From: CAVRRZ01 sp963723745 | GTDB taxonomy: Bacteria; Actinomycetota; Actinomycetes; Mycobacteriales; Geodermatophilaceae | Direction of reading: 5' to 3' | Length of the DNA stretch: 64,000 nt | Assembly: GCA_963723745.1 (NCBI GenBank) | Contig: CAVRRZ010000004.1 | Coordinates: forward strand, 620,001-684,000 | Part shown: in pieces, positions 9,638-18,251 of the stretch | Layout: every line of letters starts with the position of its first letter | Numbering within the stretch: position 1 is the first letter of the stretch | The notes under the pieces: model-generated | Seen by the model: only the letters and a program-made list of their open reading frames with translations | Databases searched by the model: none | Told to the model about the DNA's origin: nothing | Translations under genes and position numbers: made by a program

Positions 9638-9970
9638 TCAGCGGGTGAGGGCGGCAGCCCGCGCCCGATCGGCCACCCCGTAGGTGAGCCCTGCCGCGGC
9701 GATCGTGACCAGGCTCACCGCCACCCATGACGGCAGACCCACCCCGAGGGCGAGCACGTGCGCCAGGACGAACGCCCCGACGTAGACCACGCCCAGGCCG
9801 ATCGCGACCGGCCAGCCGCGCCGCCGCACCCACAGCGCGGCCGCGGCCAGGCCGGCCAGGCCGAACAGCGCTCCGCCGAGCTCGCGGACACCGGTGCCCT
9901 GCGCCACGCCGAAGCCGGCGGCCAGGCCCACGGCGACGAGCAGGGACGACGGGAAGCGACGCAGTGACAT
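9638..9970 (-). CDS. Small hypothetical membrane protein
   Basis: A 110-residue protein with about four hydrophobic helices (LLVAVGLAAGFGVA, ALFGLAGLAAAALWV, GLGVVYVGAFVLAHVLALGVG and AVSLVTIAAAGLTYG) and short arginine-rich loops. I do not recognise a named family. Start ATG 9970 is chosen because the longer in-frame start at 10003 adds a polar stretch unlike the rest. It lies between typA and the MFS gene, all on the minus strand, with no shared overlap. It is likely an inner membrane protein of unknown role. Confidence 0.6.
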   Translation of the reverse strand: MSLRRFPSSLLVAVGLAAGFGVAQGTGVRELGGALFGLAGLAAAALWVRRRGWPVAIGLGVVYVGAFVLAHVLALGVGLPSWVAVSLVTIAAAGLTYGVADRARAAALTR

Positions 9971-10032
9971 GTCGCCGAGTCTCCCCGCCCGGGAGGCGAT
10001 CATGGCGCCCGGACGGGAGGGCAGTCGCGGGA

Positions 10033-11481
10033 TCAGGCCGGCCGCGCCTCGCCGGAGGGGGTCGACGGGGCGTCGGTCCCGGGCGACGCGGCATCCGGTG
10101 CCGGAGCCCGCGGGAGGAGCAGTGCGGCGATCCAGCCCACCACGGCGAACGCGCCGACGACGACGATCGCCGTGAGGAACGGCGGGTTTCCGTTCGCCGC
10201 GGCGGCGACCAGCACCGAGCCGGCGATGGCCACGCCCAGCGACGACCCGAGGTTCGACACGCTGCGCGACACCCCGGAGATGTCGCCCTGCACCTACTCC
10301 GGCCAGGCTGACTGGACGACGTTCACCGATGCGGTGAGCATCGCGCCGACCCCGAACCCCATGAGGAACAGGCCGGGCCAGAAGGTCCAGACGGCCGAGT
10401 CCACCCGCGCGAGCGCCAGCAGCAGGCCGATGCCGACGACGGTGCACGTGAAGCCGGCGCGGATCAGCAGCCGTTGCGGGTGGCGGCTGGCCATCCGCTG
10501 GGCCATGCCGGACGAGATCAGGATGCCGATGGTGGCCGGCACGAGCATGAGCCCGGTCTGGATGGCGTCGTAGCCGCGTTCCTGCTGGAGGAACACCGAG
10601 ATCACGAAGAAGGAACCCTGCATGACCAGCCACTGGACGTTCTGCGTGATCAGGCCGAGGTTCGACGTCTTGTTGCCGAACATGCTGAGCGAGACCAGCG
10701 GTGTCCGACCGCCGCGTTCCCGGACGCGGGCGTAGCCGAAGAAGCCGGCCAGCACCAGCGCACCGGCCGCCACGAGCAGCCAGACCCGGCCGCTGGTCCA
10801 GCCGTAGACGTTGGTCTGCAGGATGCCGAACACGACGAGGAACAGACCGAGCGCGGACAGGACGGCGCCCAGCAGGTCGAACGAGGGGCGCTCGGCCGGC
10901 AGCGGCGGGTCGTCGATCCGCCGGGCCAGGAGTGCGACCAGGCCCACGACGAGAGCCTGGAGCACGAAGGACGCCCGCCAGCTGACGTAGGCGGTGATCA
11001 CTCCGCCGATCAGGGGCCCGGCGGCGGCACCCAGACCCGCGGCACCGCTCACCACGCCGAACCACTTGGCCCGGGTCTTCACGTCGCCGAAGAGGACCGT
11101 GACGAGGATGTAGATCGGCGGGATCAGCAGTGCCGAGCCCACCCCCTGGAGCACTGAGTAGCCGAACGTGAGCAGGCCCAGTCCTTGCGCCAGGGCGGCG
11201 AGCAGCGCACCGGCCCCGTAGATCCCCAGCCCGAGGACGAAGCAGAACTTCCGGCCCCAGATGTCGGTGAGCTTGCTGCCCGGGATCATCAGGGCGGCCA
11301 TCGTCAGCGTGAACAGCGTGATGGTCGTCTGGATCCCGGGGACGTCGGTGCCGAGGTCGTCGGCGATCGTGCTGATCGCCACGTTCATGTTCGACGCGGC
11401 GTACCTGGCGATGAACTGGGCGAGTGCCAGCGGGAGGACGGCGGCGCGCGCGGTCGCGGCCGCGCGGGCAGGTGCGGTCAT
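10033..11481 (-). pseudogene. MFS drug-efflux type transporter (DHA2-like) with in-frame amber codon
   Basis: Reading from ATG 11481 gives a 14-helix type major facilitator with the LTDIWGRKF motif A after helix 2 and a long TM series. The frame stops at TAG (10294-10296) right after SAWPE. The same frame then resumes with VQGDISGVSRSVSNLGSSLG, a block characteristic of these transporters, and runs to 10033. The only defect is thus one nonsense codon where relatives have a sense codon; there is no frameshift. It is either a recent loss of the last two helices, a base-calling error, or read-through. The substrate is unknown. Confidence 0.75.
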
Positions 11482-11660
11482 GACGTCGCCTCCCGGCTGA
11501 GGTCGCGTCCACCGGGCCTTCGGGTTGGCTCCCACGACGCGCCGGCTGTCGGCGCGGTCGCCCGAGGACGTCTCCCACCGTCGGGGAGCGGCACCGCCGG
11601 CTGCCTCACCCGCGGCGGACGAGGTGCGGCCGGTCAGCCGGCCCCGGGACCCCAAACGAA

Positions 11661-11732
11661 GTTGATCATCGTCCGCGTGCACGCGACACGACCGGACTCG
11701 CCGGTCGGCCGGGCACGCGGACGATGATCAAC
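11661..11732. repeat. 20-bp perfect inverted repeat with GTTGATCATC ends
   Basis: GTTGATCATCGTCCGCGTGC (11661-11680) is exactly complementary to 11713-11732, with a 32-base spacer that itself can fold. It lies just beyond the yceI stop (11751) and 180 bp upstream of the MFS start. It may terminate yceI transcription or be a dispersed intergenic repeat. No gene is seen in 11482-11750. Confidence 0.6.
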
Positions 11733-11750
11733 TCGGGAAGGCGTCGGGGA

Positions 11751-12314
11751 TCAGGCGGCGCGGAGCACGGCCTCGATCTCGAGCTCGACGGTGATCTTGT
11801 CGCTGACGACGACGCCGCCGCCGTCCATCGGCATGTCGATGTCGACACCGAACTCGCGACGGTTGATGACCGTCTTGGCGCTGAAGCCGGCGCGGGTGCC
11901 GCCGTAGGCGTCGGGGCCGAAGCCGTTGAGCTCGAGCTCGAGCTCGACCTGCTTGGTGACGCCCTTGATCGTCAGGTCACCCACGACGGTCCAGTCGGCG
12001 CCGTCGGTGCGCACCTCGGTGGAGCGGAAGGTCATGACGGTGTGGTTGCCCACGTCGAAGAAGTCGGCGGAGCGGATGTGCGCGTCGCGCTGCTCCTGGC
12101 GGGTGTCGATCGAGTCCATGTCGACGGTGGCCTCGACGCTGGAGCGGGTCGGGTCCTCGGCGGTCACGATGACGCCCGAGAACTTGCGGAAGTAGCCGCG
12201 GACCTTGCTCACCATCATGTGGCGGACCGAGAAGCCGACGGTGGAGTGGGCCTCGTCGATGTCCCAGGTACCGACGACGTAGCCGGGGATCTGGACAGAG
12301 GTGCTGGCGGTCAT
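11751..12314 (-). CDS. YceI family lipid/isoprenoid-binding protein
   Basis: A 187-residue protein of the YceI lipocalin-like family, which binds polyisoprenoid-type lipids. Typical blocks are visible: GTWDIDEAHSTVGFSVRHMM near the N terminus, the VEATVDMDSIDTR strand, RDAHIRSADFFDV, the LTIKGVTKQVELE strand, and FGVDIDMP near the C terminus. There is no signal peptide, so this is the cytoplasmic actinobacterial form. It is divergent from a MarR regulator, and the shared 86-bp region carries two copies of a TTGAA-N3-TTGA element. This suggests that regulator controls both genes. A GGAGG ribosome site precedes the ATG. Confidence 0.9.
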   Translation of the reverse strand: MTASTSVQIPGYVVGTWDIDEAHSTVGFSVRHMMVSKVRGYFRKFSGVIVTAEDPTRSSVEATVDMDSIDTRQEQRDAHIRSADFFDVGNHTVMTFRSTEVRTDGADWTVVGDLTIKGVTKQVELELELNGFGPDAYGGTRAGFSAKTVINRREFGVDIDMPMDGGGVVVSDKITVELEIEAVLRAA

Positions 12315-12330
12315 GGGTGCCTCCGGGTGA

Positions 12331-12394
12331 TTGAAAGTTTGACCGTTCGTGAGGCTGAGCGTAGTTGAAGACTTGATTATTTCGCCAGTAGGAT
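12331..12394. promoter_or_regulatory. Paired TTGAA-N3-TTGA elements and leaderless marR promoter
   Basis: TTGAA-AGT-TTGA (12331-12342) and TTGAA-GAC-TTGA (12365-12376) are direct repeats 34 bp apart in the yceI/marR divergent region. For marR, TTGAAG (12365-12370) and TAGGAT (12389-12394) with an 18-base spacer form a promoter. This promoter would start at about the ATG at 12401, giving a leaderless mRNA. The second element overlaps the -35 box, which fits autorepression. Confidence 0.5.
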
Positions 12395-12400
12395 GTGGCC

Positions 12401-12889
12401 ATGACCACAGACGCGTCCCCGAGCTCTGCCGACGGGCAGCCGCGCTGGCTGGACGCCGACGAGCAGCAGGCCTGGCGCGCCTGGCTCTACAGCTCCCTGC
12501 TGCTCCAGGACCAGCTCGACCGCGAGCTGCAGCGCAACGCGGGCATCTCGCACGCCTACTACGAGATCCTCGTCCAGCTGTCCGAGGCGCCCGGGCGGAT
12601 GCTGCGGATGAGCGAGCTCGCCGACCGCTGCCTGTCCTCCCGCAGCCGGCTCTCGCACGCGGTCTCCCGGCTCGAGGAGCGCGGCTGGGTGCGCCGGCAG
12701 GTGTGCGAGGAGGACGCCCGCGGCCAGCTCGCCGTCCTCACCGACGACGGGTTCGCCGCCCTGGAGGCCGCCGCCCCGTTGCACGTCGAGAGCGTCCGCC
12801 GGCACCTGTTCGACCAGCTCTCCCCCGAGCAGGTACAGGCGCTGCGCGACATCGGCGAGACGCTGCTGCGCCACCTCTCCCTGCGCTGA
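12401..12889 (+). CDS. MarR family transcriptional regulator
   Basis: A 162-residue winged-helix regulator. The dimer helix is at the N terminus (LQDQLDRELQRNAGISHAYYEIL) and the HTH is around residues 65-95 (LRMSELADRCLSSRSRLSHAVSRLEERGWV). The wing follows (RQVCEEDARGQLAVLTDDG), then a C-terminal dimer helix. Start ATG 12401 is chosen over GTG 12395 because a promoter -10 box abuts it and no ribosome site is seen, consistent with leaderless translation. It is divergent from yceI and probably represses yceI and itself through the repeated TTGAA-N3-TTGA sites. The ligand is unknown. Confidence 0.9.
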   Translation: MTTDASPSSADGQPRWLDADEQQAWRAWLYSSLLLQDQLDRELQRNAGISHAYYEILVQLSEAPGRMLRMSELADRCLSSRSRLSHAVSRLEERGWVRRQVCEEDARGQLAVLTDDGFAALEAAAPLHVESVRRHLFDQLSPEQVQALRDIGETLLRHLSLR

Positions 12890-12921
12890 GCCCGATCCCC
12901 CGCCGAGCCCGATCCCCCGCC
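12888..12921. repeat. Two tandem 17-bp copies at the marR 3' end
   Basis: GAGCCCGATCCCCCGCC is repeated exactly at 12888-12904 and 12905-12921, with a degenerate third start (GAGCCGCCG). It begins inside the marR stop codon region and is probably a replication-slippage duplication. No function is apparent. Confidence 0.7.
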
Positions 12922-12983
12922 GAGCCGCCGCGTCACCCCGCCCCCACGGCGTTCCCGGAGCTGACCGACGGGAACGGCGAAGC

Positions 12984-13697
12984 TCAGACGGTGCAGCCGT
13001 CGGGGCCGCAGGCGTCCGCGCCGCCGTCGGCCATGATCAGCCGCGGGCGCTCGCTCCACGCCTTGTCGAGGACCTCGCGGAGCACTTCGGCCGGCTGCGC
13101 GCCGGAGACGCCGTACTTGCGGTCGACCACGAAGAACGGAACCCCGCGGATGCCGATCGCCTGGGCCTCGGCCTCGTCGGCGCGGACAGCACCGACGTAA
13201 CGGTTCTCGTCGAGGGCGCCGCGCACCTCGTCGGCGTCCAGACCCGCCTCGGCGGCGAGCCGGACGAGGGTGTCGCGGTCGCCGACCGCCTCGCCCTCGG
13301 TGAAGTAGGCCTTCAGCAGCCGCTCCTTCACCGCGTCCTGGATGCCGCGCAGACCCGCCAGGTGGATCACCTGGTGGGCGTCGACGGTGTTGGCGCGCAC
13401 GGCCCGGTCGAACCGGAAGTCCAGGCCCTCGACCGCGGCCTGGGCGGTCATGGTGTCGATCATCTGCTGGGCGCTGTCGACGTCCGTGCCGTACTTCTCG
13501 GCCAGCCGGGTCGCGTACTCGCGGTCGCCGGCCGGCGTCCCCGCGGGCGCCGACGCCGCGGTCGGGTCGAGCTCGAACGCCTTCCACTCCACCTCGACCT
13601 GGTCGCGGTGCGGGAACTCGGCCAGGGCGGCCTCGAAGCGGCGCTTGCCGATGTAGCACCAGGGGCAGACGACGTCGGACCAGATCTCCACCTTCAT
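12984..13697 (-). CDS. FrnE-like DsbA family oxidoreductase
   Basis: A 237-residue cytoplasmic thioredoxin-fold protein of the FrnE/DsbA branch. The active site is C11-P-W-C14 in WSDVVCPWCYIG. The helical insertion follows, then the cis-proline loop IRGVPFFVVDRKYGVSGAQP near residue 185. A distinctive cysteine pair at the very end (ACGPDGC) resembles the extra C-terminal redox cysteines of radiation-resistance FrnE proteins. No signal peptide is present. FrnE proteins act in disulfide chemistry under oxidative stress. It stands alone, with patatin upstream in the same direction 119 bp away. Confidence 0.88.
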   Translation of the reverse strand: MKVEIWSDVVCPWCYIGKRRFEAALAEFPHRDQVEVEWKAFELDPTAASAPAGTPAGDREYATRLAEKYGTDVDSAQQMIDTMTAQAAVEGLDFRFDRAVRANTVDAHQVIHLAGLRGIQDAVKERLLKAYFTEGEAVGDRDTLVRLAAEAGLDADEVRGALDENRYVGAVRADEAEAQAIGIRGVPFFVVDRKYGVSGAQPAEVLREVLDKAWSERPRLIMADGGADACGPDGCTV

Positions 13698-13816
13698 GCC
13701 CGGGGCAACGCGCGAGGTCCGCCGGTGTCTTCCCGGAGGCGGAGGCGCTCGACTGCGGCATCCGTCACCGCGGGACGTCGTGCGCCGCGGCCCGCGGCGT
13801 CATGATCGCGGCGCGG

Positions 13817-14668
13817 TCAGCCGGTCCACACCTCGGCGACCTGCTCGGCGACCGCGGCCCCCTGGGTGCGTCCCGCTCGGGCGGAGGGGGCGCGGGCCGC
13901 CGGGTCGAGCACGTTGCGGCCGATCGCCGCCCTGGCGCCCGCATCCGGGGAGACGACGGCAACCCGGGCCACCATCCCGGAGACGTGCGCGTCCACGCTC
14001 GCCATCGGGCCCACCCCCCGCGGGATGGGGGCGAGGACCACGACCCGCTCGTAGCCGGCGGCCAGGTCGGCGTTGGTGGCCGAGCGGATCCCGCCGTCGA
14101 CGTAGCGCCGTCCGTCGACGGTCACCGGCGGGTAGACCCCGGGGACGGCGCAGCTGGCCGCCACCGCGAGCAGCAGCGGGACGCCGGAGTCGCGGTCGAA
14201 GCGGAGGAACGCGCCGGTGTGCGCGTCCACGGCGGTGATCGCGAGGTCCCGCTCCGGCCAGTTCCGGGACACCAGCCGGGCGCCGATGACCGCGAGCCGC
14301 TCCTCCTCCGCCGGAGTGAGCCCGGCCTTCTCCGCGGCCAGCGCGAGGGCACCCACCCGGCGGCGGAAGTCCACCTCCCGGCCCCGGCTGCGCAGCATCG
14401 CCCAGCCGTAGCGGGCCAGGTCGGCGCGGGTCATCCGCGCCGGCTTCTCCGGCCCCGGGGGCTCGAGCTGGCGCTGGTACATCGCCGGCAGCTCCGCGCC
14501 GCAGGTCAGCTGCGCCCCCACCACCGACCCGGCCGAGGTGCCGACGACCAGATCGGCGGCGCCGAGGTCGACGCCGGCATCGGCCAGCCCGGTGATCACT
14601 CCGATCTCCCACGCGATGCCGGTGATCCCCCCGCCGCCGAGCACGAGGGCGCTGCGCTGCTCGCTCAT
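13817..14668 (-). CDS. Patatin-like phospholipase
   Basis: A 283-residue patatin-fold lipid acyl hydrolase with a Ser-Asp dyad. The oxyanion-hole glycine run is GGGGITG (residues 11-17), the nucleophile elbow is GTSAG with Ser45, and the catalytic Asp191 lies in YVDGG. The spacing and order match bacterial patatins. A helical insertion between residues 70 and 135 is rich in Arg and Glu. There is no signal peptide, so it acts in the cytoplasm or is exported by another route. It is separated from the polysaccharide deacetylase gene by 72 bp, so it could be the distal end of that operon, but no overlap supports this. Confidence 0.88.
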   Translation of the reverse strand: MSEQRSALVLGGGGITGIAWEIGVITGLADAGVDLGAADLVVGTSAGSVVGAQLTCGAELPAMYQRQLEPPGPEKPARMTRADLARYGWAMLRSRGREVDFRRRVGALALAAEKAGLTPAEEERLAVIGARLVSRNWPERDLAITAVDAHTGAFLRFDRDSGVPLLLAVAASCAVPGVYPPVTVDGRRYVDGGIRSATNADLAAGYERVVVLAPIPRGVGPMASVDAHVSGMVARVAVVSPDAGARAAIGRNVLDPAARAPSARAGRTQGAAVAEQVAEVWTG

Positions 14669-14740
14669 GGGCGCATGGTCGCAGCCGGACGGTGCCGGCG
14701 CGGAGCGACGGACCCACGGGCCTACCGACCTACGGACCGA

Positions 14741-15637
14741 TCAGGCCGGCACCCCGACGCTGCGGTCGTACGCGTCCGCGATCTCCGATCCGGTGCAGAA
14801 CCAGACGCCGTCGTGGGAGGCCATGTGCCGGAACGCCTGCTCCAGGTACTTGGCCCGGAACGGGTGACCGGTGATGAAGGGATGCAGTGGCACCGCCATC
14901 ACCTTGGGCCGGTCCGCGCCCTCCGCGTACAGGACGTCGAACTGGTCGGTCAGGAGGGTCCCGTAGTCCGGCGCGGTGTAGCCACCGCGCAGGAAGCAGT
15001 GGATGTCGTTGATCTCGCCGGAGTAGGGCACGGAGACGAGGCGACCTGCCGGGGTGGTGAACCGGTAGGGCTCGTCGTCGTTGAGCCAGTCGCACACGTA
15101 GTCGAGCCCCGCCTCCTCGAGGAGCGCCGGCGTCCGCCAGTTCTCGGCGAGCGCAGGCCCCAGCCAGCCCCGCGGCCGGCGGCCGGTGGCCCGCTCCACG
15201 ACGTCGAGGGACTCCTGGATCGTCGCCCGCTCCTCGTTCTCCTCCATGGGATTGAGGAACCGGGAGTTGGTCGTGCCGTGGCCGATGACCTCCCACCCGC
15301 GGGCGAGGATCTCCTCGACGACACGGGGGTACTCGCCGCACACGTCGGCGTTCATGGCCACCGAGGCGGGCATGCCGAGGCGATCGAGCAGGGCCATGAG
15401 CCGCCAGATGCCGGCCCGGAGCCCGTAGTCCCGCCACGAATGGTTGTAGACGTCCGGCGTCAGGGCGGTCATGGCCGGGTTGATCGACGTCGACGGCCGG
15501 TCCGGCTGGAAGTACTCCACGTTGAGCACGACGTGCACCGCCAGCCGGGCGCCGCCGGGCCAGCGCAGCGGCGGCCGGTCGACCACCGGCTCGAAGCGGA
15601 CGGGAAACTGCATGGCTTCCTCCAGCCTGTGGCTCAC
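14741..15637 (-). CDS. Polysaccharide-deacetylase fold hydrolase (PuuE allantoinase-like)
   Basis: A 298-residue NodB-fold protein of the PuuE/allantoinase-like subgroup rather than a cell-wall deacetylase. It has no signal peptide, and the fold blocks VLNVEYFQ, YGLRAGIWRLMALLDRLGMPASVAMNADVC, EVIGHGTTNSRFL and VPLHPFITGHPFRAKYL are as in cofactor-independent allantoinases. The GTG start at 15637 overlaps the ABC permease stop (GTGA), giving translational coupling; ATG 15613 (MQFPV) is an alternative start. Together with the amidohydrolase and ABC transporter upstream it suggests ring-opening of a cyclic ureide or imide. The exact substrate is not visible. Confidence 0.8.
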   Translation of the reverse strand: MSHRLEEAMQFPVRFEPVVDRPPLRWPGGARLAVHVVLNVEYFQPDRPSTSINPAMTALTPDVYNHSWRDYGLRAGIWRLMALLDRLGMPASVAMNADVCGEYPRVVEEILARGWEVIGHGTTNSRFLNPMEENEERATIQESLDVVERATGRRPRGWLGPALAENWRTPALLEEAGLDYVCDWLNDDEPYRFTTPAGRLVSVPYSGEINDIHCFLRGGYTAPDYGTLLTDQFDVLYAEGADRPKVMAVPLHPFITGHPFRAKYLEQAFRHMASHDGVWFCTGSEIADAYDRSVGVPA

Positions 15638-16383
15638 CAGTGGACGACGCGTCGTTCGACGGACAGGAACAGCTGGTTGAGCAGGTAGCCGACGACCGCG
15701 AGCGTGAAGATTCCCGCGTACATCTCGGGGACCCGGAAGGACCGCTGCGCCTGCAGGATGAAGTAGCCGATGCCGCTGTTGGCGGCGACCATCTCCGAGA
15801 TCACGACCATGATCAGTCCGATCCCGAGGCTCACCCGCAGCCCGGTGAAGATGTTGGGCAAAGCGCTGGGCAGGACGATCTGCCGGACGATCTGACGTGA
15901 TCCCAGGCCGAACGTGCGACCTGTGTCGATCTGCACCCGCTCCACCTGCCGCACGCCGGCCACCGTGTTCAGGAGGACGGGGAAGAACGTGGCGATGCCG
16001 ATCAGGAAGACCTTCATCTCCGTGTCCAGCCCGAGGAACAGGATGGCGATCGGGATGTAGGCAGGGGTGGGAATGGGTCGGAGCAATTCCACCAGGGGCT
16101 CCAGGAGCCCGTGGAAGAACCGGTAGTAGCCCATGAGCAACCCGAGCGAGATGCCGAGGACGGCCGCGATCGCGTAGCCCATGGCCATCCGGTACAGGCT
16201 CGACCCGAGCTCCGACACCAGCTCACCCGACACCAGCAGGTCCCACCACGAGGCCAGGATGCGGCTCACCGGTGGCAGTGACGGTGACTGGACGGCGCTG
16301 AGCCGGACGCCCAGCTCCCACGCCACGAGGAGGCCGACGAGCAGGCCGACGCCGGCGAGCCGGTATGCCGCCCCCCGCTTCAT
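15634..16383 (-). CDS. ABC transporter permease (SsuC/TauC type)
   Basis: A 249-residue inner-membrane permease with six predicted helices and the EAA-type cytoplasmic loop (around GRTFGLGSRQIVRQIVLPSALPNIFTGLRVSLGIG) that contacts the ATPase. It belongs to the nitrate/sulfonate/taurine/pyrimidine-precursor (NitT/TauT) class. It overlaps the ATPase stop (ATGA) upstream and the PuuE-like gene downstream, so it is a tight operon member. Import of a small nitrogen-containing substrate is likely from context; sulfonates cannot be excluded on sequence alone. Confidence 0.88.
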   Translation of the reverse strand: MKRGAAYRLAGVGLLVGLLVAWELGVRLSAVQSPSLPPVSRILASWWDLLVSGELVSELGSSLYRMAMGYAIAAVLGISLGLLMGYYRFFHGLLEPLVELLRPIPTPAYIPIAILFLGLDTEMKVFLIGIATFFPVLLNTVAGVRQVERVQIDTGRTFGLGSRQIVRQIVLPSALPNIFTGLRVSLGIGLIMVVISEMVAANSGIGYFILQAQRSFRVPEMYAGIFTLAVVGYLLNQLFLSVERRVVHW

Positions 16384-17204
16384 CGCACGGCCTCGTGGTC
16401 GACGGCGGACACGCTCCCGGCGACCTTGCTGTCGGCAGCGAAGATCTCCTCGTACAGCCGGTGGCGGTAGCCGAGGTAGTTCGGCAGCTCCGGCGTCGTC
16501 AGTCGATCCCGCGGGTACGGCAGGTCGATCGCCACGTCCGCCGCCAGGTTGTGCGGCGGACGATTGAGGACGACGACCCGGTCGGAGAGGTAGACGGCCT
16601 CCTCGATGTCGTGGGTCACGAACAGCACGGTGAGTCCCAGGTTCGCCCACAGCTCGAGAACCAGGTCCTGCAGCGAACCGCGGGTCATCGCGTCGACCGC
16701 GCTGAACGGCTCGTCCATGAGCAGGACGTCGGGTTCGCACGCCATGGCGCGGGCGATGGCGACGCGTTGCTGCATGCCACCGGAGAGCTGGCTCGGATAG
16801 TTGTCCGCCGCGTCGCTCAGGCCGACCCGCTCGAGCCATTCCACGCTGCGCGCGTGGATCTGCGCCCTGTCCCATCGTCCGCGCGCCCGCATGCCGAACT
16901 GGACGTTCTCCAGCACGGTCTTCCAGGGCAGGATCGATTTGTTGTACTGCTGGAACAGGTAGATCATCTCGAACGGCGGCGCGGTGATGACCTTGTCGGC
17001 CAGCGTCACCTGCCCGCCGTCCGCCTGTTGCAGGCCGGCGATGATCTGCAGCAGCGTCGACTTCCCGCACCCGGACGGTCCGATGACCGAGACGAAAGAC
17101 CCGCGCCGGACGGAGAACGAGACGTCCTCCAGCACCGACTTGAGCGCCGGGCCCTTGCCGAAGCGCCGGCTCACCGACGTGAGCCTCAGGTAGTCATCTG
17201 GCAC
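16380..17204 (-). CDS. ABC transporter ATP-binding protein (SsuB/TauB type)
   Basis: A 274-residue ATPase. Walker A GPSGCGKST is near residue 45, the Q-loop is in YLFQQYNKSILPW, the signature is LSGGMQQR, Walker B is VLLMDEPFSAVD, and the H-loop is in VTHDIEEA. A C-terminal extension of about 60 residues follows DVAIDLPYPRDR, as usual in the NitT/TauT class. The start is taken as GTG 17204 because it places the first beta-strand correctly (YLRLTSVSRRFG); 32 bases separate it from the substrate-binding protein gene. It energises the adjacent permease. Confidence 0.9.
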   Translation of the reverse strand: MPDDYLRLTSVSRRFGKGPALKSVLEDVSFSVRRGSFVSVIGPSGCGKSTLLQIIAGLQQADGGQVTLADKVITAPPFEMIYLFQQYNKSILPWKTVLENVQFGMRARGRWDRAQIHARSVEWLERVGLSDAADNYPSQLSGGMQQRVAIARAMACEPDVLLMDEPFSAVDAMTRGSLQDLVLELWANLGLTVLFVTHDIEEAVYLSDRVVVLNRPPHNLAADVAIDLPYPRDRLTTPELPNYLGYRHRLYEEIFAADSKVAGSVSAVDHEAVR

Positions 17205-17236
17205 GTCGAACTCCGCTCTCGATGTGCAGGTCGCGG

Positions 17237-18226
17237 TCAGGAAGTCGCCGTGGGCAGGAGGACGTCCTCCGCCGGGATGGACTCCTCGAGGAGGCCGTGC
17301 TTCTCCATGAGGTCCAGCAGATCCTGGAGCGTCTGCTCGTCGACGTCCGCGTTCCACTGGATGGGCGTCATGTCCTCGATCACGGCCACGTCGATACCGG
17401 TGTACTCGGCGATGAGCCGGTTCTTCTCGTCCTCGTTCTCGAGGAGGTGCTCGGTCGCCTCGCGCATCGCGGCCACGAACTTCTCGGCGGTCTCCTGGTT
17501 CTCCTCGTACCACTCACCCGTGGTCCAGAAGGCACCGATCGGCTGCCCGGGAAGGGCCTCGGTGGCGGCGTAGGAGATGATCTCGAACTCGCCGCTGGTC
17601 TCCATGTTCGTGGTGAACGGCTCCACGTTGAAGGCCGCGTCCACCTGGTCGTTGGCGAGGGCGTCGCGCATGGACGGGAACGGCGTCTCGACGAACTCGA
17701 CGTCCTCGGGGTCGACGCCCTCGGCCTCGAGCACCTCGGCCAGCGACAGCCACATCTGGCTGCCGATGTTGTTCACGGCGACCCGCTTGCCGACCAGCTC
17801 GGTGACGTCGGAGATGTCGCTGCCGGCCTGCACGAAGAGCGCCTGCGAATCGACGCCCTCGGTGGCGGCGACCTCGTTCTGCATCACCATCTTGAAGTCG
17901 AACCCGCTGCCCCGCGCCTGGATGGCGGACGACGGGATGCTCAGCGTGAGGTCGATCTGGCCGGCGCTGACCGCGGGGAGCAGTTCGGCACCGCCACCCA
18001 TCTCGGTGAAGGTCACGTCGAGGCCGTGCTCATCGAAGTAGCCCAGTTCCTCGGCTGCGTAGAGGTTGGACAGGGCCGCGATCTTCAGCGTGCCGATGTT
18101 CAGCTCCGTGGTCGCCGAACCGTCGCCGTCCTCGTCGGCGGTCGCGTCGGAGCCGCCGCATCCGGCGAGCAGCACGGGCACGAGGACGGCGGGGACGAGC
18201 GCAGCGAGTCGCTGGGTGGGGCGCAT
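17237..18226 (-). CDS. ABC transporter substrate-binding lipoprotein (SsuA/NMT1 type)
   Basis: A 329-residue periplasmic-type binding protein. The signal peptide has lipobox LLAGC (Cys near residue 22), followed by an acidic linker. The NMT1/OpuAC-like two-lobe fold opens with NIGTLKIAALSNLYAAEELGYFDEHGLDV and has the GGGAELLPAVSAGQIDL and VDAAFNVEPF blocks. This fold binds sulfonates, nitrate, pyrimidine precursors or riboflavin-like compounds in known cases. It sits between the amidohydrolase (26 bases) and the ATPase, so the transported molecule is probably the substrate of those enzymes. Confidence 0.88.
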   Translation of the reverse strand: MRPTQRLAALVPAVLVPVLLAGCGGSDATADEDGDGSATTELNIGTLKIAALSNLYAAEELGYFDEHGLDVTFTEMGGGAELLPAVSAGQIDLTLSIPSSAIQARGSGFDFKMVMQNEVAATEGVDSQALFVQAGSDISDVTELVGKRVAVNNIGSQMWLSLAEVLEAEGVDPEDVEFVETPFPSMRDALANDQVDAAFNVEPFTTNMETSGEFEIISYAATEALPGQPIGAFWTTGEWYEENQETAEKFVAAMREATEHLLENEDEKNRLIAEYTGIDVAVIEDMTPIQWNADVDEQTLQDLLDLMEKHGLLEESIPAEDVLLPTATS

Positions 18227-18251
18227 TTCTTTTCTCCCTGGGATTGTCGGG

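Noticed and set aside
12888..12921. Tandem 17-bp repeat considered as a CRISPR-like or regulatory repeat
   Set aside because: There are only two copies with no spacers, starting inside the marR stop. It is best explained as a slippage duplication.
13783..13799. CGCCGCGG-C-CCGCGGCG hairpin upstream of the FrnE-like gene as a terminator
   Set aside because: The single-base loop cannot form as drawn, the stem is short, and such GC palindromes are frequent by chance here.
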